This document shows positions 55,972 to 64,000 of a stretch of 64,000 bases of DNA, piece after piece. Below the pieces are notes generated by a model that saw nothing but the letters and a program-made list of their open reading frames with translations, had not been told where the DNA came from and searched no databases. Origin of the DNA: Silurus meridionalis (lineage: Eukaryota; Chordata; Actinopteri; Siluriformes; Siluridae); NCBI RefSeq assembly GCF_014805685.1, contig NC_060901.1, forward strand, positions 22,566,405-22,630,404, in the 5' to 3' direction. The number at the start of each line of letters is the position of its first letter. Position 1 is the stretch's first letter. The translations under genes were made by a program, and so were the position numbers.

Positions 55972-58900
55972 AAGATTGTGTGTATCTGGGTGAGTCGACA
56001 AAAAATAGCGCGGCACGAAAACCTTGGACGCGCCGAAGAAGAGCTTTTCTTTCCTCCTCGCACTTTCATGAACAAGCCTCCGAACAGAAGCCACATTGTG
56101 TACAGGCTTTAAAATGGATTTCTCAGCGTTCTGCAGACATCTTGCGACGTCCCCCCTCTCCCCTACCCCTCCATCTACACAGCTCCCCCCTTTCTTCTCC
56201 CTTTCTTCTCCTCCGGGTGTGCTGTTGCCATGGAGACCGCCACATGGGTTCTTGTGTCGCTGTGTGTCTTGCAGGTGCAAACGCTGTACTATTCGGCCGA
56301 TCACAAGCTGCTCGATGGGGGCCTGCTTGAGGGCCAGGCCGAGATGTTTGGCGCTGAGGATGACCGCATTCAGTTTGTGCAGGTACATAAAAAAAAAAAA
56401 CAAACAGCACCAGACCAGTTTAGCCCTGCCATACAAGTACAGCGAACGCTGATAAAAGATTTTTAATATATATGGAAAAAGTCATCGTTTGTGGCAAAGA
56501 TGAGACTCTAGACTGCCCTTGTTTTTTTTTTTTTTTTTTTTTCCTTTTTTTTTTTTTTTTTCTTCTTTTCTCCAATGTCACCGTAGTACCTTCAGCCTGA
56601 TTTGTGATCGTTAGTAGAGAGATTTTGTCCTAAGTTTGCACCATTGTAGGGTTTTTTGGGCCTCAAGAGTAAATGTGACTGTCGGAAGGGTCTTGGGAAA
56701 GGGTATCTGTAGCTGCACTGTGCATTTTTTTAGAAAAAGACCCCGCGAGAGAACGTTCACAGGCAGCTGAGCAACAGCTCTTCCGGCAGCCTGTCGCCCG
56801 GTTCGGCCAAACAGGAGTGGAAGTACATCGCCTCAGAGAAGACCACCAGTAAGTGTCCTACTCCAGTAGAACAGATTTTATATGAAGCACTATATTTATA
56901 AAAAAATTACCAAGACAAACAAATTTTGTTTACGCTTACAGACAGCACGTACTTGTGCTTGGCGGTGCTCAACGGCGTGCTGTGCGTCATCTTCCTGCAC
57001 GGCCGGAGCAGTCCCCAGGCCTCACCCTCTGCCACGCCCTGCCTGCAGAAAAGTTTGAGTTTTGAGGCTCCACCCCTGGAGGAGGATCAGGAGCGGGTGA
57101 TGGCGCCCATGCACTACGCCCGCTCTGGTCTTGGCACCGCCGCACTGAACGGCCGACTGATCGCTGCGGGTAGGTGGATGTGAACCAATGTGACATTCGC
57201 AAGCACTTTGCCGAGCACTTTATAAACGGGGTTTCTGCAGGGTCTTAAAGTCTAAAATGAAAAAAAATCTAAAAATCTGGCTGTTCTCCTCTGACCTCTC
57301 TAAACAACAAGGCAATTATCTGCCCCAAACTGCTCCTCACTTGATGTTTTTTGGGTCGTAAAATCTGTGTAAATTCCAGAGCTTCAAACAAAGTTTTTGA
57401 AATGCTTTGCTCACATACCCAGCAGTCTTGTCCCCAGTCTGATATCTGAACTTTTGGCTTTTTTCACGCATTACTTTGGTACCATTAGAATGCAGAATTG
57501 AGCCATCTCAATGAACCGTAATCAATTTCTCCACCTCAGCATAAAATCTATTGATACAAAAAGTGATGGATGGAAAGTTGTAGAACCCATTACAGTAAAA
57601 GTCTGTACTGTTTGTCAGGTGGTTATAACCGTGAGGAGTGCCTGAGGACTGTGGAATGTTACGACCTGAAGACCGACAGCTGGAATTTCATCGCGCCAAT
57701 GAGGACACCTCGGGCCCGCTTTCAGATGGCTGTGCTTATGGTATGCAGCACCAATGCAAGGAATTGTGCTGACAATAGAAGTGTAACGGTACACACAACT
57801 TGTGTACCTCAGTTTAAGTTCCAGTTCAGTACAGTTATTCATTTTTAAATTAATGTTTATACAGTTTACATTTTAAATAAAATGCCTGCTTGGTTAAATA
57901 TGTAAAATAGTTTATAAAAATAAAATGTAATCAAAGTTAATGCAAGAAACTTTATATTGATTAAACTGACATTGACAAATTTTTTTTTTATTTTTAACCC
58001 CTGGCATTGTTGTGTATGCTTAAATTTAATAATAAACAAAACAAAGTTAATCTGTGCTCAAAGAGCGAGGCGGAGAGTAAACAATCTTGCCGTCCGACAC
58101 TTAATACGTTCGTGAGGGAACTTTATGGACTGTATTCCGTATATAAAAAGAAAAGATGGCATATGAATATGTGCAAGTCATCAATAAACCCTTCTCCCCA
58201 TTTAGGGTCAGCTGTATGTGATGGGTGGCTCTAACGGTCACTCGGATGAACTGAGCTGTGGGGAGATGTACAATCCAAATTCGGACGAGTGGACCCAAGT
58301 GCCAGAGCTCCGGACCAACCGCTGCAATGCAGGTACGTGAACAAATGAGGGGCACCCTGAAATCAGGGGGACCAAGAATTCTCTTGTTTTGAACAGCTGT
58401 TAACTTCTTATTTTTTCCCCTAAGGCGTCTGTTCTCTCAACAACAAGCTCTACGTTGTTGGTGGATCCGACCCCTGCGGACAGAAAGGTCTGAAGAACTG
58501 TGACACTTTTGACCCCGTGACCAAGGAGTGGACCAGCTGTGCCCTTTTAAACATCAGTGAGTGTGTTTCCTGGCTTCATGTATCTCGTGGTCCAGTCCAG
58601 CAGGCTATAATCAGTGTGTTTCTTTGCATAGGGAGGCACCAGGCAGCCGTTTGCGAGTTGGACGGTTATATGTACGTGATCGGAGGAGCAGAGTCCTGGA
58701 ACTGTCTGAACAGCGTGGAGCGGTACAATCCCGAGAACAACACCTGGACCCTGGTTGCGCCCATGAACGTGGCTCGGAGGGGTGCCGGCGTGGGCATCTA
58801 TGCAGGTAAATCTGTGAAAACTCACTACGACATAATTTGCGCATCCTTGCCTAGCAGAAGTCCAATGTAGTGTTTTTCTCTCACAGGAAAGCTGTTCGTC

Positions 58901-59143
58901 GTGGGGGGCTTTGACGGCTCCCACGCCCTGCGCTGCGTAGAAGTTTACGACCCGGCCCGCAACGAGTGGAGGATGCTGGGGAGCATGAACTCGGCACGCA
59001 GCAACGCCGGCGTGGCCGTGCTCAACAACCTCATCTTTGCGGTGGGCGGATTCGATGGCAACGAGTTCCTCAACACGGTCGAAATGTACAACCCGGAGCT
59101 AGACGAGTGGAGCACGTCTGCCGAGGCTTTCAACAGTGCCTGA
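52625..59143 (+). CDS. ivns1abp: Influenza virus NS1A-binding protein homologue (BTB-BACK-kelch)
   Basis: Thirteen coding exons with GT/AG borders and closed phases total 1920 nt including stop, giving 639 residues (mammalian protein about 642). Domains: BTB (about 29-130), BACK (about 134-235), a serine-rich linker (255-350) and six kelch repeats (about 365-639) with GG pairs, E-C/R-Y and W signatures. Known family role: host kelch protein that binds and stabilises actin, associates with hnRNP K in splicing, and can act as a Cullin-3 substrate adaptor; it was named for binding influenza NS1. The start ATG at 52625 follows an A-rich context (GCAAAAATG) and aligns with the mammalian start MIPNGYL. 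The extreme C-terminus (SAEAFNSA) differs from mammals. Whether this is the a or b fish paralogue cannot be told. Confidence 0.96.
52736..54021 (+). other. ivns1abp: ivns1abp intron 3
   Basis: 1.3 kb intron with a SINE-head fragment (about 52880-52975, CTTGCTCAAGGCAGCCC, AACTTAAACCCACAACCCC, ACTAGACTCCCACC) and poly-T runs. No other feature. Confidence 0.55.
54022..54191 (+). CDS. ivns1abp: ivns1abp exon 4 (BTB)
   Basis: Residues 38-93 plus two bases, [20 protein letters not shown] to NYAYTA, including the H-R-A-V-L-A-x-x-S-x-Y-L BTB signature. Acceptor CTCCTCCTCCAG, donor CA|GTAAGT. The open frame runs only two codons past the donor. Confidence 0.96.
54313..54388 (+). CDS. ivns1abp: ivns1abp exon 5 (end of BTB)
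   Basis: Residues 94-119, [26 protein letters not shown]; 76 nt, completing the split Gln codon. Acceptor CCCCCTTCAG, donor GTAAAG. Too short to show as an isolated open frame. Confidence 0.95.
54482..54655 (+). CDS. ivns1abp: ivns1abp exon 6 (BACK)
   Basis: Residues 120-177, [20 protein letters not shown] to FLKLPRLK, phase 0 on both sides. Acceptor TTTTCCCTCTCAG, donor GTGGGA. Start of the BACK domain. Confidence 0.96.
54745..54870 (+). CDS. ivns1abp: ivns1abp exon 7 (BACK)
   Basis: Residues 178-219, [42 protein letters not shown]; the V-I-x-W-V segment is typical of BACK. Acceptor GAATGTGTGCAG, donor GTCAGT. Confidence 0.96.
54871..56274 (+). other. ivns1abp: ivns1abp intron 7 with two (GT)n tracts
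   Basis: 1.4 kb intron with (GT)n at 55266-55308 and 55913-55968, and pyrimidine-rich DNA before exon 8. There is no matching AC tract, so it lacks the paired arrangement of hmcn1 intron 3. Open frames over it on both strands are repeat translations. Confidence 0.6.
56275..56382 (+). CDS. ivns1abp: ivns1abp exon 8
   Basis: Residues 220-255, [20 protein letters not shown] to DRIQFVQ, phase 0 on both sides; collinear with the mammalian protein. Acceptor GTGTGTCTTGCAG, donor GTACAT. Confidence 0.95.
56734..56848 (+). CDS. ivns1abp: ivns1abp exon 9 (linker)
   Basis: Residues 256-293 plus one base, [20 protein letters not shown] to SEKTT; serine-rich linker between BACK and kelch, the least conserved part. 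Acceptor CATTTTTTTAG, donor A|GTAAGT. Confidence 0.93.
56942..57169 (+). CDS. ivns1abp: ivns1abp exon 10 (linker to first kelch)
   Basis: Residues 294-369 plus one base: [20 protein letters not shown], then a variable proline/serine part, then [18 protein letters not shown]. Acceptor TTTACGCTTACAG, donor G|GTAGGT. Confidence 0.95.
57619..57740 (+). CDS. ivns1abp: ivns1abp exon 11 (kelch 1)
   Basis: Residues 370-410, [20 protein letters not shown] to FQMAVLM; kelch blade with GG, ECY and W-x-F. Acceptor CTGTTTGTCAG, donor GTATGC. Confidence 0.96.
58206..58332 (+). CDS. ivns1abp: ivns1abp exon 12 (kelch 2)
   Basis: Residues 411-452 plus one base, [20 protein letters not shown] to RTNRCNA. Acceptor CCCCATTTAG, donor G|GTACGT. 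Collinear with mammalian protein, one blade. Confidence 0.96.
58425..58556 (+). CDS. ivns1abp: ivns1abp exon 13 (kelch 3)
   Basis: Residues 453-496 plus one base, [20 protein letters not shown] to SCALLNI. Acceptor TTTTTTCCCCTAAG, donor A|GTGAGT. The DPYGQKG of mammals is DPCGQKG here. Confidence 0.95.
58632..58805 (+). CDS. ivns1abp: ivns1abp exon 14 (kelch 4)
   Basis: Residues 497-554 plus one base, [20 protein letters not shown] to GVGIYA. Acceptor TTTCTTTGCATAG after a 75-nt intron, donor G|GTAAAT. Confidence 0.96.
58887..59143 (+). CDS. ivns1abp: ivns1abp exon 15 (kelch 5-6, stop)
   Basis: Residues 555-639 then TGA at 59141-59143. Two blades: [20 protein letters not shown]... and [20 protein letters not shown]... 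Ends [13 protein letters not shown]; mammals end DEW/NEW-SPYTKIFQF, so the last eight or so residues are not conserved. Acceptor GTTTTTCTCTCACAG. Confidence 0.96.
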
Positions 59144-59808
59144 TAGACGTGATCGAGCGTGGGGGGGGGGTGTTGGAGTGTTGCTGGGGAAGGTCTCTCT
59201 CAAACTAACAGGCTTAGTGATGTAATCGTGCTTCGTGATGTATATGTTAATTGGGGGGAGGGGGAAGGGGTGGGGCTTTGGAATTTGTGTAGGTTATTGG
59301 GGAAGACGTGGTCTTCAGTGAAGACTAGAGATCAGGAGGGTGGGGGTAAGTTCAGGGATGGGGGAGAGGGCAGAAAACAACTTGTGCTGTATATATTGTT
59401 TTAAATTTTTCCTTCTTTCATTATTTTTTTTTTATAATTTGCAGAGATTGCCAATCTTTACTGCATCATACATTTGATTGTAACAAATGGATCTAGTGGA
59501 TATTTAAGTTTTGAGGGGAAAAGAATTTACCAGGTACTGGTAGGAATGTTGAGTTTGTTGTTGTTTTTTTTTTTTTTCTAGAATATTAGCTTAAACATGG
59601 TTTCTTTAAAAAAGAAAAAAAGCCTTATTCAACAAGAGAAAAATCGCTTGCGTAGCTTTCGTTTTCGCATCAGCTGTTATGCAGGATTGGTTTATTCAGT
59701 CGCTAACGATGGCCTTTTTTTAAATATATTTTTGATATACTGCTGATCGATTAGATGAGCTACACAGACTCACGAACCTTAAATCAGTGCCAGTTTGGTT
59801 GAATGAGT

Positions 59809-59849
<41 letters not shown>

Positions 59850-60980
59850 GTTCCTGCTAACTCAAATCTGCAGTTAGACTAACTTTTTTTTTTTTTTTTT
59901 TTTACTGAAAACAATGAGCAAGATTCTGTACATCACTTGTTGCCATCCTATATTAACAAATAGACCATTTCAGCCTCAAACTTGTCTCGTCCTTTTATTA
60001 CAAACCGGCTCATGGGGGATGTGCGAACACAAACTATTATGTGCACGGTAATGAATAGATTATTATTTTTTTTCCCCCCACAATGAAGCAGTCTTAATGC
60101 GAGTTACGTGAGGATCTAATTTAATGAATGTGTCCTTTTTCGCACCAGGTACATGAAGGTGCACGTATTTATCAGCCAGGAAATGTGTGCTTGTACTGTT
60201 TTTATTTATTTTCAGAGTGGTGCTTATCAATCCCCTCCCTCCTCAGTTGCACTCATTCAGTAGTATTATATCTCGCTAGGCAGAAGTGACGCACACACTG
60301 GTCGCTCTAGGGGAATTAGGCCACAGTGTCAAAGCTGTGGGTTATAGGGATTTAAAAGGATGTTTCCGAAAGGCCTGAGAGGCACTCTGATGTCGCCACA
60401 TAACCAGGGGATGAGTCATGAAAGCACTCGAGTTGCTTTGGTTTAATGAACCAAATTTTTTTTTTTTCCAACTGACACCTTCACATGGGATTAACGTGCT
60501 TCTAATGTCGCATTCTACATCTACTAATAATGATCCTGCTTAGGGTTTTCCCAAAATCAATCATCGACACACTTTTTAGACATTTTACCACAAAGTAGGA
60601 TTGCAAAATCCCCATTCTGCACATTTATCAATCACATGCTGCAGGGCGACTGAGGCCACGCCCCCTACACGCACTGCACATTCCCCCCCATAATGCAATA
60701 CAACATTTCTTGAATCCTGTCCGTCTGGGTGGGAATTTACATAAATATACATTTCTGTTTAGTGCTGTGATTAAATTTGATCAATCAAGTCAAAAATGTT
60801 TTAGATTTCCTGCAAGTCAACAAAATGTTTAGATTTACTTGTATATGAGTTTATATATCCCCAAATTTTCTAATGAATTCCCATCAATTCCCAGTAAATT
60901 TCCAAAAATTCCCCTGATGAATTTCCCATGGAAGGTTTCCAACAGTAGCAACATTTTCAGGAAGTGAAAGAAACCTGGTG
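59144..60980 (+). other. ivns1abp: ivns1abp 3' UTR and downstream flank
   Basis: G-rich just after the stop, then T-rich, with (CA)n at 59811-59848. No AATAAA occurs before a weaker ATTAAA at 60770-60775; the next AATAAA is at 61382-61387. The true cleavage site is unresolved; a UTR of about 1.6 kb is a guess. Confidence 0.45.
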
Positions 60981-61042
60981 GACCTTTAAGCTGCACAAAC
61001 AAAAGTATGCAGACACCTGACTGTGATGTGTGTGTGTGTGTT

Positions 61043-61077
<35 letters not shown>

Positions 61078-62189
61078 GTCAGATTTATTCCTGATTTCCC
61101 CTGCATTTGTAAAATTTCTAATTTCTGAATTTACACCCAAACACCATCGTCCACTAATGAGCCTCTCAGATTTACACCATAAACATTCCTGACTAAATGT
61201 GAACACGACCCTGATGCCATTAAAGATCCTGATCTCGTCTCGCTCGTGTCATAGATCTTACCGGTGTTCATGAGAGTCGGTGTAATCTCCAGCGCCCCTC
61301 CTGATCCTTTCAGAGCAAGCGTTTCTAATCCTCATTTCCTCAGGAAGCAAGTTTGATGACACACACACCATATAAAGCAGAAATAAATAGATTTACTGGC
61401 AACATTTTTCAACCAATACAAAATATATTGTAAAAAAAAAAAAATCAGTTGAAATTTCTAGAACTTTCTCCTCACGTCTGACAATCAGTGCGAACCTTTG
61501 AACGGATTTCATGTAGTACAAATGCAATTTGATTAAAGGCAAAAGTCTGACAATAAATAAACAATTAAAAGGCAACGTAAAAAGTGACTGAATGAATGAA
61601 CCCGATTTGACCAAAGGTTTTTAAGGCTTTAAAACATGGCTGCATTTTTTTCTTTTCCTTTTCATTCTGAGGTAGTTTCCGGATACAAAAAGTCTAGGAA
61701 CACAATCTAATAGTCGTATCAGGTGTAGATATCGGATTTGTTTTACAGTCTGGTCCTCAGACATGCAAAAAAAAAAACCACGAACACACAACACCTTGAA
61801 TGATTAACTTTACCTCACACACTGACTGGAAAAAGGCACGCTGTAATGGCGTTCAGATCATGAGGTTTTTAGAGGTCTTGTTATAAAGTCAGCAAATATT
61901 TACTTACAGTATTCATCAGATGAATATGAAGCAGCTGACTGGGAAAGAGCATGTGGGCTTATTTGTAATAAATCTGGGCTATAACAGAGAAGGTGTATTG
62001 CAGACGGTGGCTGCGCACTGATGCAGTTTCCCTCGCAGTCCCATCAGCTGCGTTCCTCCTACAGACAGCTTCTCCCTGGATGGAAACACACATGGATAAA
62101 CAAATTCTCATGGTTAGACCTGCAATTTCATTGTCAAGTTGCTACGACACCACGAAAATGCACAAATGGGAGGACGGCTACCTCACAAA

Positions 62190-62570
62190 CACCACTAACA
62201 AGTCCACCAAAACCATTACAACCACTATCACTAAGAACACCTCTTTACAACCACTGTTACTGCTAACAACAATTACACCAACAGCACCAGCACCTTCACC
62301 ATTACCACCACTAAGACCTCAACTCTACCACCAAAACTTCTACCAAAAACACCACCACTATTACTGGTATCATTACCAGCAAAACCTTCACAACCACCAT
62401 CATAACCAACAACACATTACTACCACTGCTAACAACTTTACCAACACCATTACCACTACCACTTTTCCACCATTTCCACTGCTGTCAACAACTCCACCTC
62501 CACCATTACCAACACCACCTCTAACAGCAGCTCCACCAACACCACTACCACCCTTAAAAAAAAAAAAAAA
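62190..62570 (+). repeat. Degenerate ACC/ACA trinucleotide repeat
   Basis: Diverged ACCACCATTACC-type units, similar in kind to 23290-23962 but older. The 200-codon open frame over it is a T/P/N-rich repeat translation. Confidence 0.85.
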
Positions 62571-62714
62571 ACACCACTCCAAATTCAAAAGTTAAAAAGA
62601 GCAAAGCTCCTCCACATCCACCCTGAAACAACCCACGTTTCCGTTTCACACCAGGAAACGTGCGTACACAGGAAGTGTTAGAGTCCAAGGTTAGTCTGAA
62701 GATTCTTCTGTTTA

Positions 62715-63005
62715 AGATACACTACACGGTCGAAAGACGGTACAGAGATTTGTGGAAGATGTTAGACTAGATTCTGTGGAGATTTGTGGAAGATGTTCCA
62801 CTAGATTTTGTGGAGTTTTGCATAAGATGCTAGACTACATTTTGCAGAGATTTGGGTTTAGGTCTCCTAGTTCAAGTGGAGGAAAAATGTCATGATCCTG
62901 CATCCGAAGATGTCCTGTACATTTGTGTATCTTCAAGTTTGTGGTAACAATTTGGGGAAAGATCCACGCACAGCCGGAAAAATGCAGGTGTTTGCATAGT
63001 GTAGA
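62715..63005 (+). mobile_element. MITE copy with internal tandem triplication
   Basis: Between family-like ends (ACACTACACGGTCGAAAGAC at the left, GCAGGTGTTTGCATAGTGTA at the right) the segment AGATTTGTGGAAGATGTT(A/C)(G/C)AC + TAGATTCTGTGG occurs three times in a row (about 62753-62850), the third copy more diverged. Confidence 0.6.
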
Positions 63006-63731
63006 ATCAGTGTTTTCAAATGATGCAAAAGAAAATAGTTCAGGATTCAGCGCATATCATGTCCTACTTTGACCTGCAGATCTTCTCTCTCCTGCTTCCT
63101 CTAAGAAATAAGCTTTCTGTTGAATGTTACATAAGACAAAAAAAAAAAAAAAATCGGAGGAGGAAGAATTCAGAGCAGTTCACTTTTTCCCCTCATGACC
63201 GTTTATATAACAGCTGTCCATAGAAAATAAAGGCAGACTGAACCTGGGTATTGTGCTGAAAATGTTTTGTGCATAAACGAGTACTGGTTTGTGTTATGTG
63301 TGTGTGTGTGTGTGTGTGTATGCAAAGACAAAACAAAGACACAACAAACCACCTACAAAGAGTACTGAACACAGATAGGGGCGGGACACGAGCTGGCAGG
63401 CCGGGTCATGATAAAAAAAAAAAAAAAACGTACAGAAAGCACTTTCCGGAGTCACACACAGTGAAGGGAATTTTACTTTTAAATTTTGCAGCAAAACAAG
63501 CAAAAAGACGACACGGGTGGGGGATGCAAAGTGGTGACATCAGTTTTGGAACTGGGCAGAGCCACTAAGACACTCCCAAGACCAAAAAAAACAGTAGAAT
63601 AGAGTACAATGGAATGTACCAATAGCTGACAAGAAAGTATGTAAGTAAGAAAGTATCCTGTCTTTACACCTCCTGTAGATTTCTGTCCTATCGTCCAACC
63701 TTTAACGATTATATAGATTTATATATAAATA

Positions 63732-64000
63732 TTAGAGCTGTCAATCAAAAATTTGAGTCGCAATTAATTGCACGATCATAACGAGTTAACTCCTGATTAA
63801 TCGCACATTTCAGATCTGTTCTGAATGTAGCTTAAATTAATATTTTAAAGGTTTTAATACCCTAATCACCAATGGAATAGACAAATATGGATGCTTTCGA
63901 CAAATGTATGTTTATTATTAGTAAAACCAAACGCAACATAGAGCACGTAGAGTGGACGTTTCCAAGGTCATAGATGATTTTCGAAAAACTTGAACATAGA
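63732..64000 (+). mobile_element. hAT-like DNA element, cut by window edge
   Basis: TAGAGCTGTCAATCAAAAAT followed by CGCAATTAATTGCACGATCA, CTCCTGATTAATCGCACATT and AAATATGGATGCTTTCGACA matches a widespread fish element whose end is TAGAGCTGTCAATCGATTA-like. Only one end is visible. Confidence 0.55.

Larger units (their letters stand above)
60981..64000. other. Repeat-rich region downstream of ivns1abp
   Basis: Holds a MITE end and short (GT)n/(TA)n/(CA)n at 60990-61078, an ACC-type repeat (62190-62570), a MITE with internal triplication (62715-63005), (GT)n (63297-63320) and a hAT-like end (63732-64000). In mammals SWT1 lies tail-to-tail next to IVNS1ABP; I could not recognise any SWT1 exon here. 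Confidence 0.5.

Noticed and set aside
55687..56436. 249-codon minus-strand frame
   Set aside because: It lies antisense to ivns1abp intron 7/exon 8 and includes a (CA)n translation; no similarity recognised.
62400..62595. Glycine/valine-rich and T/P-rich frames, possibly a cell-surface protein
   Set aside because: They are translations of the degenerate ACC repeat.
61393..64000. Last exons of a tail-to-tail swt1 gene
   Set aside because: Expected from mammalian gene order, but no minus-strand frame or splice pattern here resembles it; it may lie beyond the window.

Overview
The window is vertebrate genomic DNA, almost certainly from a ray-finned fish. It has spliced genes with compact internal introns, Tc1/mariner relics and MITEs, tRNA-derived SINEs, and very dense microsatellites ((CA)n, (TA)n, (GAAA)n, GGW/ACC-type). 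An otophysan such as a catfish would fit the repeat mix, but that is a low-confidence inference.

Two genes can be read exon by exon. On the minus strand, from 31219 down past the left edge, lies the 5' part of hmcn1 (hemicentin-1). Eleven coding exons give the signal peptide, the von Willebrand A domain, the hemicentin-specific middle region and the first two Ig domains: 604 codons of a protein that should exceed 5000 residues. All junction phases close and the peptide follows vertebrate HMCN1 closely. On the plus strand, 48.1-60.8 kb, lies a complete ivns1abp gene (BTB-BACK-kelch protein). It has two inferred non-coding exons and 13 coding exons encoding 639 residues, from 52625 to the stop at 59141-59143. 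The genes are divergent (head to head) across about 17 kb, as they are in mammals on human chromosome 1q25.

Layout: 1-2177 hmcn1 intron 11; 2178-9967 hmcn1 exons 11 to 3, with a tandem SINE-head array, a DNA-transposon relic and (GAAA)n tracts in introns; 9968-12869 intron 2, two opposed minisatellites; 12870-12940 exon 2; 12941-30960 the 18 kb intron 1, packed with (GAAA)n, (GT)n, (TA)n, GGW repeats and Tc1 copies; 30961-31520 exon 1 and promoter; 31.5-48.1 kb intergenic DNA with MITEs, a mariner relic, SINEs and a 20-bp minisatellite; 48.1-59.1 kb ivns1abp; 59.1-64 kb its 3' UTR and repeat-rich flank.

The gene content is ordinary. The most interesting structure is around hmcn1 exons 3-4. 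Intron 3 (209 nt) carries a long (AC)n tract next to the donor and a long (GU)n tract directly abutting the acceptor, with no normal polypyrimidine tract. Intron 2 has the same AC-rich/GU-rich polarity at minisatellite scale. I found no CRISPR array, rRNA, functional tRNA or additional protein gene that I can support. All remaining long open frames are low-complexity translations or lie over repeats.
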